Counted from the stretch's first letter, positions 1 through 8,930 are shown. The stretch: 64,000 nucleotides of DNA from MFZZ01 sp964582715 (GCA_964582715.1 CAZOSM010000001.1:372001-436000), one strand, 5' to 3'. The notes: generated from the letters alone by a model not told the origin. Numbers and translations are program-made.

Positions 1-97
1 CGGCTTCCATAGAGCCAATTACATCATCTATACTAATGCCCCGTTCTGAAGCTACCTGATTTAATGCCAGAGCGAATTCGCTTTTTACTATTACCAT
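1..97 (-). CDS. nusA: Transcription factor NusA, N-terminal fragment (cut by window edge)
   Basis: Reading the minus strand from an ATG at 97 gives 32 residues before the window ends. They include the stretch SEFALALNQVASERGI followed by IDDVIGSMEA, which matches the start of the NusA N-terminal RNA-polymerase-binding domain. NusA modulates pausing, termination and antitermination. No Shine-Dalgarno site is visible and the frame stays open upstream, so the start is provisional. Identification rests on recalled family similarity over a very short piece. Confidence 0.6.
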   Translation of the reverse strand, partial: MVIVKSEFALALNQVASERGISIDDVIGSMEA

Positions 98-163
98 ATT
101 GGTAATTTTAGCATAAAAACGGGCAAAAGCAACGAAGGAAAGTATAGATAGTAATTACTCGGA

Positions 164-1003
164 TTAACGATTTATTTTCAAACCACTTTCAGGGGTATAT
201 TCATACATGTCTATTTGTTCGAGTACTGCACAACCCACACCTCCAAAAGCTTTCATACATTCTAATGTATTATTAGTAAAATGTTGTTGTAGACGTCTTT
301 TTATTATATCTGAATTATTATATTGCATATCAGGATCCTGAGAAAAGAACAAGTTGTGTAATTCTTCCTGTGTAAAATAATCCAATAGTTCAATTTCAAT
401 TTCTCTCGCTTGTTGGATAATGACTTTATTATTTTCAAATTTAATTTTTGGATATTCAAGAAAAACTGTAGTTTGACCTCGTGCAATATTATAGATACTT
501 AAGTCAATAATTTTGACAGTATCTGAACTAAAATCGAGAATGGCAGCGATACTTTGACCTGCACAGTTTTGTGAAACTTTCATTAATACTAGTTTATTTC
601 CGTTTGACTCAAAATCTAATCCACACCAAAATCCTTTTCTAATATTGGTAATACTATCTGCAATTACACCCAAAGTAATTTGCTCTCTCTTTATATATTT
701 ATTTGAATTTGGATATGCTTCTTCAAGAATGTATATTGTTTCATCAATCTGTGTTAAATACAAATCTGTACCTATTTCTAAGAAATGCTCTTCATTGACT
801 CTTATTTTGTTTCTTTGTTCAGAATTATCTACGTCTTGTTCTGATTCAAAAATTTCATTTTCTTTACTTTCTGATATGAGAGATTGCTGTTCTCTGTATT
901 TAAATCCAGCAATAAAAGTAAATATAATAACTGTGATAATAACAAAGATAAAAGCAGGATGCCTCTTTTCAAACCATTTAACCATGACATCAGTTCTGAA
1001 CAT
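164..1003 (-). CDS. Membrane-anchored protein of unknown function
   Basis: The 279-residue protein has a short basic N-terminus, one hydrophobic segment (about residues 15-34, HPAFIFVIITVIIFTFIAGF) and a long hydrophilic remainder. That predicts a single-pass protein with its C-terminal domain outside the cytoplasm. I do not recognise a family. A TATAAT on the minus strand (1014-1019) sits 10 nt before the ATG at 1003 and supports that start; an in-frame ATG at 985 is the alternative. It is divergent from radA. Confidence 0.6.
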   Translation of the reverse strand: MFRTDVMVKWFEKRHPAFIFVIITVIIFTFIAGFKYREQQSLISESKENEIFESEQDVDNSEQRNKIRVNEEHFLEIGTDLYLTQIDETIYILEEAYPNSNKYIKREQITLGVIADSITNIRKGFWCGLDFESNGNKLVLMKVSQNCAGQSIAAILDFSSDTVKIIDLSIYNIARGQTTVFLEYPKIKFENNKVIIQQAREIEIELLDYFTQEELHNLFFSQDPDMQYNNSDIIKRRLQQHFTNNTLECMKAFGGVGCAVLEQIDMYEYTPESGLKINR

Positions 1004-1081
1004 ACTTCACTGTATTATAATTTTATATTACATTCAATTAGTAATTTTCTTCTGAGCTGAATGTTATACTAGAATACTCTT

Positions 1082-2368
1082 ATGGCATTTTATATCTGTT
1101 CAAACTGCGGTGAAGGATCTGCTACCTGGATGGGGAAATGCCCTAGCTGTGGGCAATGGGATACATTCAAAGCACAAAGAGAAGGAAAAGAGATGCTCCC
1201 TGAAAAAACAGAAAGGCTCAATGTCACTTCACTAAAAGAAGTAAAATCAATAGATACAGCTCGAAAGAAGACAGGAATTTTTGAGTTCGATCGCATTCTT
1301 GGAGGCGGTTTTGTTGCAGGCGAAGCTGTGTTACTCACTGGAGAACCCGGTGTGGGTAAATCTACTCTCCTTTTACAAAGCTTAAAACACCTAAGAACTT
1401 TGTATATTTCGGGTGAAGAAGCAGCTGAACAGGTTAAAGATAGAGCAGATAGATTGGGAGTAAAGCTCGATGATGTGATGTTCTCTGACACGCTACAGGT
1501 TGAGGGGATTATAGATGGCGTGGAAGAAATGAAAAAAGATATTGATTTAGTTGTAATTGATTCTATCCAGACGGTATATAGTAAAGATGCAGATAGTGCG
1601 CCAGGCAGTGTATCACAACTGAGAGAATCTTCTATGAAGCTTATCCGTATGGCCAAAGATACAAAAGTACCAATTATTATTATTGGTCATATCACCAAAG
1701 AAGGAGAAGTTGCCGGGCCAAAAACACTTGAACATATGGTAGATGCGGTACTCAATTTTGAAGGAGATAAAATTTCTGCATATAGAATATTGAGAGCTCA
1801 AAAAAACCGTTTTGGAACAACTGATGAAATAGGTATCTTTGAGATGAAAGGTAAAGGTTTGGTTGAAGTGAATAACCCACTTGCGTTTGTTGAAGAAGAT
1901 ATGCAGGTAAAAGTACCAGGGAAAGCACTTGTGGGGGTGATGGAAGGAAAACGACCATTATTTTTTGAAATTCAAACCCTTGCAGTACCAACTATTCTTG
2001 CCGTACCACGTCGCGTTGTAAAAGGTGTTGATTACAATAAAGTACTTCTACTTTTGGCAGTCTTACAAAAACAACTGCATATATCTTTTGCGAAATATGA
2101 TATTTACGTAAATGTAGTGGGAGGAGTGGATGTTAAAACAACAGCAGCAGATCTTGGCATAGCTGCCTCGATTATATCTTCTGTAAAAGATATTCCTCTT
2201 TCGTCCACAACTATGTTTACAGGTGAAGTGGGTTTATTGGGTGAAGTACGATCGATATATGGACAGGATAGGATTATTACAGAAGCAAAACGATTAAACT
2301 TTAAACAAATATTTTCTTCACAGCAATCTAAAACGATAAGAGAGATGTACAAGGAACTTACTCAATAG
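1082..2368 (+). CDS. radA: DNA repair protein RadA (Sms)
   Basis: RadA is a RecA-like DnaB-type helicase/ATPase that processes recombination intermediates and branch migration. The 428-residue protein shows the full architecture: an N-terminal zinc finger (C6, C9, C20, C23), a Walker A GEPGVGKS at residues 87-94, a Walker B ending VVID near 157-160, the RadA-specific KNRFG motif at 241-245, and a C-terminal Lon-protease-like domain. Length is normal for the family. A TGtTATACT extended -10 lies at 1062-1070, 11 nt before the ATG. Its stop is one base from the convergent rodZ-like gene end. Confidence 0.97.
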   Translation: MAFYICSNCGEGSATWMGKCPSCGQWDTFKAQREGKEMLPEKTERLNVTSLKEVKSIDTARKKTGIFEFDRILGGGFVAGEAVLLTGEPGVGKSTLLLQSLKHLRTLYISGEEAAEQVKDRADRLGVKLDDVMFSDTLQVEGIIDGVEEMKKDIDLVVIDSIQTVYSKDADSAPGSVSQLRESSMKLIRMAKDTKVPIIIIGHITKEGEVAGPKTLEHMVDAVLNFEGDKISAYRILRAQKNRFGTTDEIGIFEMKGKGLVEVNNPLAFVEEDMQVKVPGKALVGVMEGKRPLFFEIQTLAVPTILAVPRRVVKGVDYNKVLLLLAVLQKQLHISFAKYDIYVNVVGGVDVKTTAADLGIAASIISSVKDIPLSSTTMFTGEVGLLGEVRSIYGQDRIITEAKRLNFKQIFSSQQSKTIREMYKELTQ

Positions 2369-2369
2369 C

Positions 2370-2990
2370 TTACTCAAGGATATATTCTTCTTGTAATGTA
2401 GACTTCTTTCCATTTGCCCCAGTTACTTCTATTGTAATCGGATTTGATCCCTTTTGAAGTGGTAAATCATACCTAAATCGTCCATTACTGTCTGGGAAGT
2501 ATGATTCATTAAATATTTTTACTACTGCATCGTCATCTGTTTGACCAACAATGGTGATCTTTGTCTTATTGCGAAATACTGTTTCTTTCGGCGAAACTAT
2601 TAATACTCCTGGTGGCGCTAAATATAAATGGAGTTGGTAGGCGAAATAACCAATAAAAGATAAGAAAACGATAGTAAGCACGCCAATAACAATTTTTTTA
2701 GTCTCAGGAAGCAAGTGAAGAGATGGGATATGTTTTCTAAATTTTACTTCTTCTATTTTCTCATAATCTCTCCTAAAGTATGCAATAGCTTTGGCTGGAT
2801 CGATTCCTAAAAATTTTGCATAAGAACGGATAAGGCCGCTTATATACACTTTTGAAGGGAATTCTTTCCAGTTATTCTGCTCAATAGATTTAAGATACTT
2901 AGACCTAATTCGTGTCTGTTTTTCTACTTGCTGTAAGGTAAGTTCCTTTTCCTGCCTTGCTTTCTTAAGTAAATCACCTACTGTATACAT
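2370..2990 (-). CDS. RodZ-like helix-turn-helix membrane protein
   Basis: The 206-residue protein begins with a RodZ/HTH_25-type helix-turn-helix of about 60 residues (VGDLLKKARQEKELTLQQVE, then KYLKSIEQNNWKEFP), followed by a basic linker, one transmembrane helix near residues 100-122 and an external beta-rich domain. RodZ links MreB to the cell-wall elongation machinery. No mreB is in the window, so the role here is inferred. I prefer the ATG at 2990; the open frame extends to a TTG at 3005. It follows efp on the same strand. Confidence 0.75.
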   Translation of the reverse strand: MYTVGDLLKKARQEKELTLQQVEKQTRIRSKYLKSIEQNNWKEFPSKVYISGLIRSYAKFLGIDPAKAIAYFRRDYEKIEEVKFRKHIPSLHLLPETKKIVIGVLTIVFLSFIGYFAYQLHLYLAPPGVLIVSPKETVFRNKTKITIVGQTDDDAVVKIFNESYFPDSNGRFRYDLPLQKGSNPITIEVTGANGKKSTLQEEYILE

Positions 2991-3005
2991 ATTACATAAT
3001 TTCAA

Positions 3006-3147
3006 ATTCCTAATTTCTCATTACCAAACTCGTAGTTGAGATATTAAATATTGAACATTAGAAATGAGATATTGGATATTAGTAACTAATACTTATATCT
3101 TATCCTACCAACTTTTTCACACTTTATTGAAGTATTTTGCTGAAGAA
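3006..3147. other. AT-rich spacer with imperfect direct repeat
   Basis: The 142-bp gap between efp and the rodZ-like gene contains two imperfect copies of a roughly 23-nt unit starting GAGATATT at 3038 and 3066. No open frame or hairpin terminator is evident. It probably carries the rodZ-like promoter, but I see no confident -35/-10 pair. Confidence 0.35.
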
Positions 3148-3708
3148 TTATTGTCTGCCTGTATATTCTTTTGTTTCCGGGTTTACAGAGATCATGTCAC
3201 CTTTTTTAATAAACAAAGGAACCATGACCTTTGCACCAGTCTCAAGTTCTGCTTCTTTCTTAGCTCCACTTACCGTGTCTCCTTTTGCAGCATCTTCTGT
3301 TTGGGTAACCTGTAAGGTTACTGAAGCTGGCGTTCGCACGGCAAGAGGCTTTTCATTATGCACATATACATACATCTTGTCACCTTCTTTAAAAAATTCG
3401 ATGACATCACCTATCGCGTCAAGTGGTACCTGGTACTGATTGTATGTCTGCTCATTCATGTAATAGGCATACTCAGTATCTTTATAGAGATACTGCATTT
3501 CGATGCTATTTACTTCTACAGTTTCCACACTCTCTGAAGATTTAAAGGTATAGTCAATATTCTTACCAGATTCAACATTCTTAATTTTTACTTTCATAAG
3601 AGCAGATCCTTTTCCAGGAGAATAGAATTCAGTTTTCTGGATAGCCCAAATTCCATCTTGGTAGGAAATGAATTCACCTTTTTTTAAATTTCCCGCGTAT
3701 GTTTTCAT
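3148..3708 (-). CDS. efp: Translation elongation factor P
   Basis: EF-P rescues ribosomes stalled on polyproline and needs a modified residue at the tip of domain I. The 186-residue protein has the KOW-like N-terminal domain, and the tip loop SPGKGSA carries Lys33 where E. coli EF-P has the beta-lysylated Lys34 (PGKGQA). The OB-fold domains follow, and the C-terminus contains the family motif SVNPETKEYTGR. The gene lies 93 bp downstream of an EpmA-like ligase on the same strand, which fits Lys33 as the modification target. Confidence 0.96.
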   Translation of the reverse strand: MKTYAGNLKKGEFISYQDGIWAIQKTEFYSPGKGSALMKVKIKNVESGKNIDYTFKSSESVETVEVNSIEMQYLYKDTEYAYYMNEQTYNQYQVPLDAIGDVIEFFKEGDKMYVYVHNEKPLAVRTPASVTLQVTQTEDAAKGDTVSGAKKEAELETGAKVMVPLFIKKGDMISVNPETKEYTGRQ

Positions 3709-3801
3709 AGATTAATTAAACTCAAACGACGAATTATTTTATCATATTTTCTGATTTCTTTAAAGCAAAAAAGCCGAACAGTTGGCGCAAGTCAGTATTT
3801 G

Positions 3802-4806
3802 TTATGAAATAGTTATCAACTTCGTCTTATCAATTTCAGAAACATCTGCAAAAACCATAGCCAACCTATCTATTCCAATTGCAATCCCAGAACAATCTGG
3901 AAGCCCTTTCTTCAAACTCTCAACAAATCCCCAGTCTGATGGATGTTCAATTTTTCCTGCTTGTTTACGAAGCTTTTCTTCTTCCTCCAATCGTTCTTTC
4001 TGCATATACCAATCTTGTAATTCTCCATAACAGTTACCCAGCTCAAGACCATTGATATAAAACTCAAAGCGCTGTGCTGTAAGGCCATCATCGTTAGGTT
4101 TAGAGAGTGCTGCAAAGGCTACTGGATAATCGTACAAAAATGTGGGGCATCCATTTGTTCCTAAATGTGGTTCAACCTCCTGTGTATAAATCTGTGAAAA
4201 GAGATCTTCATAGCTAAATCCTTCTGTGGTGTAACCTTTTTGCTTTGCTTTTATTAAAAACACTTCTTCATGGAACAGTTCCTCCCCTACAATGCCAGCA
4301 TATCGCTCAAATGCCTGCGCAACTGTTAGTTCTTCCATAGAAGTAAGTGATATTTCTTTATTCTGATAGGTAATTTTAAAATTATTGCCAGTAAGTGCTG
4401 AAGCGATATGTTGGAGCATCTGCATGACTTCTTGTGCCACATATTTATAATCTTTCCCTACTTTGTAAAACTCAAGCATATTAAACTCAGGTGTATGTTT
4501 TGGAGAGTTTGGCTCGCTATTACGAAATGACTTTCCTAGATAGTAACAATCGCCAACTCCTTCAACCAGAAGCCTTTTCAAAAATAATTCGGGTGATGGG
4601 GTTAAATACAGTTTTTCCTTTTTATTGAGATAGCGAAATTCTGTTTCAAACACTTCTAAATAGCTTTCCGGGATAAGTACAGGAGATAAAACAGGGAGAT
4701 CTATTTCTAAATATCCTTTTTTCTGAAGAAATTCATGAATTGCTCGTTTGACGAGGAGTGTATTCTTATATGGAGAAAGGTTTTGTATGTTTGTTTGTAC
4801 TTTCAT
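3802..4806 (-). CDS. epmA: EF-P--(R)-beta-lysine ligase, EpmA/GenX-like
   Basis: EpmA is a paralogue of the LysRS catalytic core that attaches (R)-beta-lysine to EF-P. The 334-residue protein is a class II synthetase core with no anticodon-binding domain. It has motif 2 around YLGKSFRNSEPN...HTPEFNMLEFYK and motif 3 near the C-terminus (CSGIAIGIDRLAMVFAD). Size matches EpmA rather than the roughly 500-residue LysRS. It overlaps the dnaJ-like stop by 1 nt (TAATG) and precedes efp. No EpmB (lysine 2,3-aminomutase) gene is in the window, so the donor amino acid is uncertain. Confidence 0.9.
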   Translation of the reverse strand: MKVQTNIQNLSPYKNTLLVKRAIHEFLQKKGYLEIDLPVLSPVLIPESYLEVFETEFRYLNKKEKLYLTPSPELFLKRLLVEGVGDCYYLGKSFRNSEPNSPKHTPEFNMLEFYKVGKDYKYVAQEVMQMLQHIASALTGNNFKITYQNKEISLTSMEELTVAQAFERYAGIVGEELFHEEVFLIKAKQKGYTTEGFSYEDLFSQIYTQEVEPHLGTNGCPTFLYDYPVAFAALSKPNDDGLTAQRFEFYINGLELGNCYGELQDWYMQKERLEEEEKLRKQAGKIEHPSDWGFVESLKKGLPDCSGIAIGIDRLAMVFADVSEIDKTKLITIS

Positions 4807-5660
4807 TACAACTCCTTCTTAAGTTCTTCTACCAACTTTTTAGCCTTTCCATTAAGCTTTTCTGGTATTTCTACTTTGAATACGACATACTGATCTCCCC
4901 TTCGTTTTGAATTTGGGTAAGGAATCCCTTTTTCTCTAAGCCTTACTGCATGACCATGTTGCGTACCAGGGCGCACTTTTAATTTTACAGAATCATCAAC
5001 TGTTTTTACTTCAATAGTATCTCCTAATGCAGCCTGTGGAAATGAGATTGTTTTTTCTACATATACATCTTGTCCATCGCGCTTAAATGTTGGGTGAGGT
5101 TGCACTCGGGTCACGATATCAAAATCAGGAAAGCGAATTCGAGATCCATTATCTACTCCTGCCGGGACTTTAATTTTTCGTTCTTTTCCTCCAATTACAG
5201 CACTTTTCGTTACACCTTTTATTGCTTCATCAAAAGTAATCTGCATTTCGTAGATGTTTCTTCTTGCTCGCTGCTGGGATCCAAAAGGAGATGCTCCACC
5301 AAAAAACTGTTCAAAAATATCAAATGGATCCATTCCTCCAAAATCAAAGTTTACTTCCTGGCCACCCATATTTGAGTAATATCGAAATGGGCCTTCTCCT
5401 CCATAACCGCTTGCTCCCCCAAAGCCAGAAGCTCCTCCACCTTGGGTATAAGCAGCATGCCCGATTTGATCATATGTTTGACGTTTTTTCTCATCAGAAA
5501 GGACACTGTATGCATTGTTTATCTCTTTAAACTTTGCCTCAGCTTCTGGAGTTTTGTTTTTATCGGGGTGCCATTTAAGTGCAAGCTTACGATATGCTGA
5601 TTTTATTTCCTGTTGTGAAGCATTCTTAGATACTCCCAGTGTTTCATAAAAGTCTGCCAT
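4806..5660 (-). CDS. DnaJ/CbpA-type Hsp40 co-chaperone without zinc finger
   Basis: The 284-residue protein has a J domain with the catalytic HPD at residues 31-33 (KWHPDKNKT), a Gly/Phe-rich linker (about 73-120) and two C-terminal substrate-binding beta domains. It lacks the CxxCxGxG zinc-finger repeats of true DnaJ and so resembles CbpA. It should stimulate DnaK ATPase and deliver clients. A TATAAT at 5669-5674 (minus) stands 8 nt from the ATG. Together with the hairpin between dnaK and this gene, that suggests its own promoter. Confidence 0.93.
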   Translation of the reverse strand: MADFYETLGVSKNASQQEIKSAYRKLALKWHPDKNKTPEAEAKFKEINNAYSVLSDEKKRQTYDQIGHAAYTQGGGASGFGGASGYGGEGPFRYYSNMGGQEVNFDFGGMDPFDIFEQFFGGASPFGSQQRARRNIYEMQITFDEAIKGVTKSAVIGGKERKIKVPAGVDNGSRIRFPDFDIVTRVQPHPTFKRDGQDVYVEKTISFPQAALGDTIEVKTVDDSVKLKVRPGTQHGHAVRLREKGIPYPNSKRRGDQYVVFKVEIPEKLNGKAKKLVEELKKEL

Positions 5661-5668
5661 AGTGTTCT

Positions 5669-5674
5669 ATTATA
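5669..5674 (-). promoter_or_regulatory. -10 element of the dnaJ-like gene
   Basis: A perfect TATAAT on the minus strand ends 8 nt before the dnaJ-like ATG at 5660. Its -35 would fall inside the neighbouring hairpin and is weak. The arrangement predicts a nearly leaderless transcript starting just downstream of the dnaK terminator. Confidence 0.55.
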
Positions 5675-5679
5675 AAGGA

Positions 5680-5710
5680 AAGGGGTGTATTATTCACTAA
5701 TACACCCCTT
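5680..5710 (-). terminator. 13-bp hairpin between dnaK and dnaJ
   Basis: Positions 5680-5692 (AAGGGGTGTATTA) and 5698-5710 are perfect inverted repeats around a 5-nt loop. Read on the minus strand, the stem is followed by a T-rich run (TTTCCTTTAT). It therefore resembles an intrinsic terminator or attenuator for the hrcA-grpE-dnaK transcript, and it sits just 17 nt past the dnaK stop. It could also be an mRNA-stabilising or processing stem. Confidence 0.75.
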
Positions 5711-5726
5711 ATGAATTTCCAAGTAA

Positions 5727-7628
5727 TTATTCAACAACTTCGCCTTCTTCTACGTCTTTTTTATTGTCTTTCTTTTCATCAGACTTTGCTTCTTCACCTT
5801 GTGCGGATTCATTACCGGGCTGCTCTGCTTGTTGTTGATAAGCAGCCTGACCAATCTTTTGAAGACTTTCAGAAAGCTCACCTACTTTTTTATCGAGTTC
5901 TGCCGCATCAACATCTTCTTTCGCTGCTAAATCTTTTACTTCCTTCAGCTTTTCTTCCACTTCTTTCTTTACATCTTCTGGAGCTTTGTCTCCACTATCT
6001 TTCAATGCTTTCTCTGTGGTGTAAATAAGATGTTCAGCTTTATTTTTGGCTTCAATTCGCTCTTTTACTTTCTTATCTTCTTCTGCATTCTTTTCTGCTT
6101 CTTCTTTCATTCTATCGATTTCTTCATTACTGAGTCCGGTTGAGCCAGAAATAGTAATACTCTGAGATTTTCCGGAAGCTTTATCTTTTGCGGTAACGGT
6201 TAACAGTCCATTTGCATCAAGATCAAAGGTAACTTCTACCTGTGGAACTCCCCGTGGAGCTGGAGGGATACCATCTAAATTAAAGGTTCCAAGTGACTTA
6301 TTGTCTTTTGCCATTGGACGTTCTCCCTGAAGCACATGAATTTGTACTTGAGTTTGATTGTCTTGTGCGGTTGAAAAGACCTCAGATTTAGAAGTTGGGA
6401 CTGTGGTATTACGGGTAATGAGTGGAGTCATAACACCTCCTAAGGTTTCAACGCCCAAGGTAAGCGGTGTAACATCCAAGAGTACCACGTCTTTTGCTTC
6501 TCCAGAAAGAATTCCAGCTTGAATTGCTGCTCCAATTGCGACTACTTCATCTGGATTTACTGATCTGTTTGGATCTTTTCCAAAAAAGTTCTTTACTTCT
6601 TCAATAATTTTTGGGACACGTGTCATTCCTCCGACTAAGATAACTTCATCAATCTGTTTTGCTTCCATTTTTGCATCTTTTAATGCATCGCGTACTGGAA
6701 TAAATGACTTCTGAATAAGTTCATCAACCAAACTTTCAAACTTTGCACGAGTTATTTTCATAACCAAGTGGAGTGGTTGACCATCTTTTACTGTTACATA
6801 AGGCAGGTTAATTTCTGCTTCTGTGGAAGAAGAAAGCTCAATTTTTGCTTTCTCTGATGCTTCTTTTAGTCTTTGAAGTGCCTGGATGTCCTTAGTTAAG
6901 TCTACTCCTTGGTCTTTTTTGAATTCTTCTGCGATGTAATCTATAAGGACTTTATCAAAGTCGTCTCCACCCAAGTGAGTATCACCATTAGTAGATTTTA
7001 CTTCGAAAACACCATCTCCCAGTTCAAGAATGGTAATATCGAATGTTCCACCACCCAAGTCGTAAACTGCGATTGTGTGTGCATGTGATTTATCAAGACC
7101 ATATGCCAAAGCTGCTGCTGTTGGCTCATTAAGTATTCTTTCTACCTGTAAACCGGCAATTTCACCAGCTTGTTTGGTTGCCTGGCGCTGCGCATCATCA
7201 AAATATGCAGGAACTGTAATAACGGCTTTTTCAACTTTTTCACCAAGATATGCTTCTGCATCTTCTTTTACTTTTGTTAAGACCATTGCAGAAATCTCTT
7301 GTGGAGTATAGGTTTTCCCTTCTACTTCTATTTCTACGCGACCTTCTTTACCTTCTTTTACGGTATAAGGTAATAAATCTTTATCACGTTTTACAGCAGG
7401 ATCACTAAATCTGCGACCCATTAAACGTTTTACAGAGTAGAGTGTTCTGTGTGGGTTTAATACTAATTGTCGTTTTGCAACATCACCAACGATTCGTTTA
7501 GTTGGGTCCACAACAGAAGGGATCGTATTTCTACCTTCTTTAGAATAAATAATTTTTGGTTTTCCAGCTTCCATAACTGCGACCGCTGAGTTTGTTGTTC
7601 CTAAGTCTATTCCAATTGTTTTTGCCAT
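5727..7628 (-). CDS. dnaK: Molecular chaperone DnaK (Hsp70)
   Basis: The ATP-dependent Hsp70 chaperone works with the neighbouring GrpE and J protein. The 633-residue product starts with the phosphate-1 motif GIDLGTTNS. It has the Hsp70 signatures (DLGGGTFDI and the VILVGGMTRVP region), a linker/substrate-binding domain from about residue 385, a helical lid and an acidic C-terminal tail ending EEGEVVE. Length is typical. It is the third gene after hrcA and grpE, with 25 bp separating it from grpE, and a strong hairpin follows it. Confidence 0.99.
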   Translation of the reverse strand: MAKTIGIDLGTTNSAVAVMEAGKPKIIYSKEGRNTIPSVVDPTKRIVGDVAKRQLVLNPHRTLYSVKRLMGRRFSDPAVKRDKDLLPYTVKEGKEGRVEIEVEGKTYTPQEISAMVLTKVKEDAEAYLGEKVEKAVITVPAYFDDAQRQATKQAGEIAGLQVERILNEPTAAALAYGLDKSHAHTIAVYDLGGGTFDITILELGDGVFEVKSTNGDTHLGGDDFDKVLIDYIAEEFKKDQGVDLTKDIQALQRLKEASEKAKIELSSSTEAEINLPYVTVKDGQPLHLVMKITRAKFESLVDELIQKSFIPVRDALKDAKMEAKQIDEVILVGGMTRVPKIIEEVKNFFGKDPNRSVNPDEVVAIGAAIQAGILSGEAKDVVLLDVTPLTLGVETLGGVMTPLITRNTTVPTSKSEVFSTAQDNQTQVQIHVLQGERPMAKDNKSLGTFNLDGIPPAPRGVPQVEVTFDLDANGLLTVTAKDKASGKSQSITISGSTGLSNEEIDRMKEEAEKNAEEDKKVKERIEAKNKAEHLIYTTEKALKDSGDKAPEDVKKEVEEKLKEVKDLAAKEDVDAAELDKKVGELSESLQKIGQAAYQQQAEQPGNESAQGEEAKSDEKKDNKKDVEEGEVVE

Positions 7629-7653
7629 AGTTTTAAGTTGTAATTTATAATAT

Positions 7654-8163
7654 TTATTTCGAAACTTTACTGACTTTTACTCGTCCTGGTCTTATTACTG
7701 TACCGTTTAGTGCATAAGCCTTTTGTAAGATTTCAACAATAATGTCGTCGGTATTTCCTTCCACCACTTCTACTACTTCTGCAGTGTGAGGATCAAACTC
7801 TGTATCTATAAGCTCTATTTCACTAACTCCCAGTCTTTGTAATGTCTGGCGGAAAGAATTACTGATCATTTGCAATCCAGGATCCTTTGTAAAAATTTCT
7901 GCCTGATCTATATTGTCTAAAATAGGAAGAAACTCTTCAATAACCTGTCGTGTAATATTCTCCCTCATCTGGGATCTCATAGCATCCATGCGATGTTCTA
8001 AATTTTTATAATCTGCAAGTGCTCTTAAATACTGATTTTTAAATTGGTCAGCTTGCTTTCTGCTTTCTTCAAGCTGTTGTCTCAATTCAGCACATTCATC
8101 TTCTGAACTTATTACATTACCTTCAAGTTCTACTTCTTTTTTATGATCTTTTTGTTTTGCCAT
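7654..8163 (-). CDS. grpE: Nucleotide exchange factor GrpE
   Basis: GrpE releases ADP from DnaK. The 169-residue protein has the long N-terminal coiled coil (about residues 20-80) including YLRALADYKNLEHRM, and the C-terminal beta domain with the family pattern HTAEVVEVVEGNTDD...VLQKAYALNG...IRPGRVKVSK. It begins one base after the hrcA stop and precedes dnaK, the classical heat-shock order. Confidence 0.97.
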   Translation of the reverse strand: MAKQKDHKKEVELEGNVISSEDECAELRQQLEESRKQADQFKNQYLRALADYKNLEHRMDAMRSQMRENITRQVIEEFLPILDNIDQAEIFTKDPGLQMISNSFRQTLQRLGVSEIELIDTEFDPHTAEVVEVVEGNTDDIIVEILQKAYALNGTVIRPGRVKVSKVSK

Positions 8164-8164
8164 A

Positions 8165-8902
8165 TTAAGATTTTGTTTCTCTAATAATATCTTCTATAAG
8201 TTGCGAAAAGAAACGGATCTGAGGGACAATATCTTCGTATCGAATAGATTTTGGTCCGATCACACCGACAATTCCTTTAACATTTTGTGATTCAAATTCA
8301 CCAAATACACTAGAACAGCTTTCAAAGAGCGGATCTTTAAAATCTTCCTGACCCAAAATAAACATAACATCTTGGTCCGTAACATATGCAAGCTTAAGTA
8401 TTTCTTCCCAAAAATTAATCTCATCAAGCCTAGCAAAAATTGACCTTGTATCGGGCTGCATGAAATCGCTTCTTCTTAGCAGATTTCCTATACCTGCATA
8501 ATATAAATCTCCAGAATTAGTGGTGATAAGAGATAATAAACCTGTTTTTTGTGCCAGAACTCTGGTTGCTTGCGAAAACATTCGGTACTCTTTATCTCGT
8601 TCATCCCAGATACTATGTTTGTACGCGACTTCATCTACTGTCGAAAGTTCGCGCTCCTTCATGATGTTTTTTATGTAAAAACGATATCCTTGTGCAGAAG
8701 GTACACGCCCAGATGAAAAGTGCGTCTTAACTAGATACTTTTTCTTCTCAAGCTCTACCATTTCGTTCCGGATAGTTGCTGGAGAAACACCTAGTTTATA
8801 TTTTTTTTCAATAATTTCTGAACCGACTGGCTCACCAGTTTCGGTATGTTCCTTCACAATCGCGGCTAATATATCTATCTGCCGTTGTGTTAAGTCATCC
8901 AT
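8165..8902 (-). CDS. hrcA: Heat-inducible transcription repressor HrcA (short form)
   Basis: HrcA represses heat-shock operons by binding CIRCE and is folded by GroEL. The 245-residue protein has the winged-helix start (LTQRQIDILAAIVKEHTETG...PVGSEIIEKKY...SPATIRNEMVELE) and the characteristic C-terminus (GVIGPKSIRYEDIVPQIRFF). It is about 100 residues shorter than the usual 340, with the central GAF-like region compacted rather than cut off. First gene of hrcA-grpE-dnaK. A CIRCE-like palindrome covers its promoter. Confidence 0.93.
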   Translation of the reverse strand: MDDLTQRQIDILAAIVKEHTETGEPVGSEIIEKKYKLGVSPATIRNEMVELEKKKYLVKTHFSSGRVPSAQGYRFYIKNIMKERELSTVDEVAYKHSIWDERDKEYRMFSQATRVLAQKTGLLSLITTNSGDLYYAGIGNLLRRSDFMQPDTRSIFARLDEINFWEEILKLAYVTDQDVMFILGQEDFKDPLFESCSSVFGEFESQNVKGIVGVIGPKSIRYEDIVPQIRFFSQLIEDIIRETKS

Positions 8903-8903
8903 A

Positions 8904-8930
8904 TTAGCATTAATATATCAACTCTGCTAA
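8904..8930 (-). promoter_or_regulatory. Degenerate CIRCE operator overlapping the hrcA promoter
   Basis: The 27-nt element has the exact CIRCE geometry (9-N9-9). Its outer six bases are perfect (TTAGCA at 8904-8909, TGCTAA at 8925-8930); on the minus strand 13 of 18 arm bases match TTAGCACTC-N9-GAGTGCTAA. It starts one base outside the hrcA ATG and covers the spacer and -10 of the promoter. Known CIRCE elements sit in the same place. Binding here is inferred. Confidence 0.72.

Noticed and set aside
645..1055. 136-residue open frame on the plus strand
   Set aside because: It is the antisense of a membrane-anchored protein gene that has its own -10 and a proper membrane helix.
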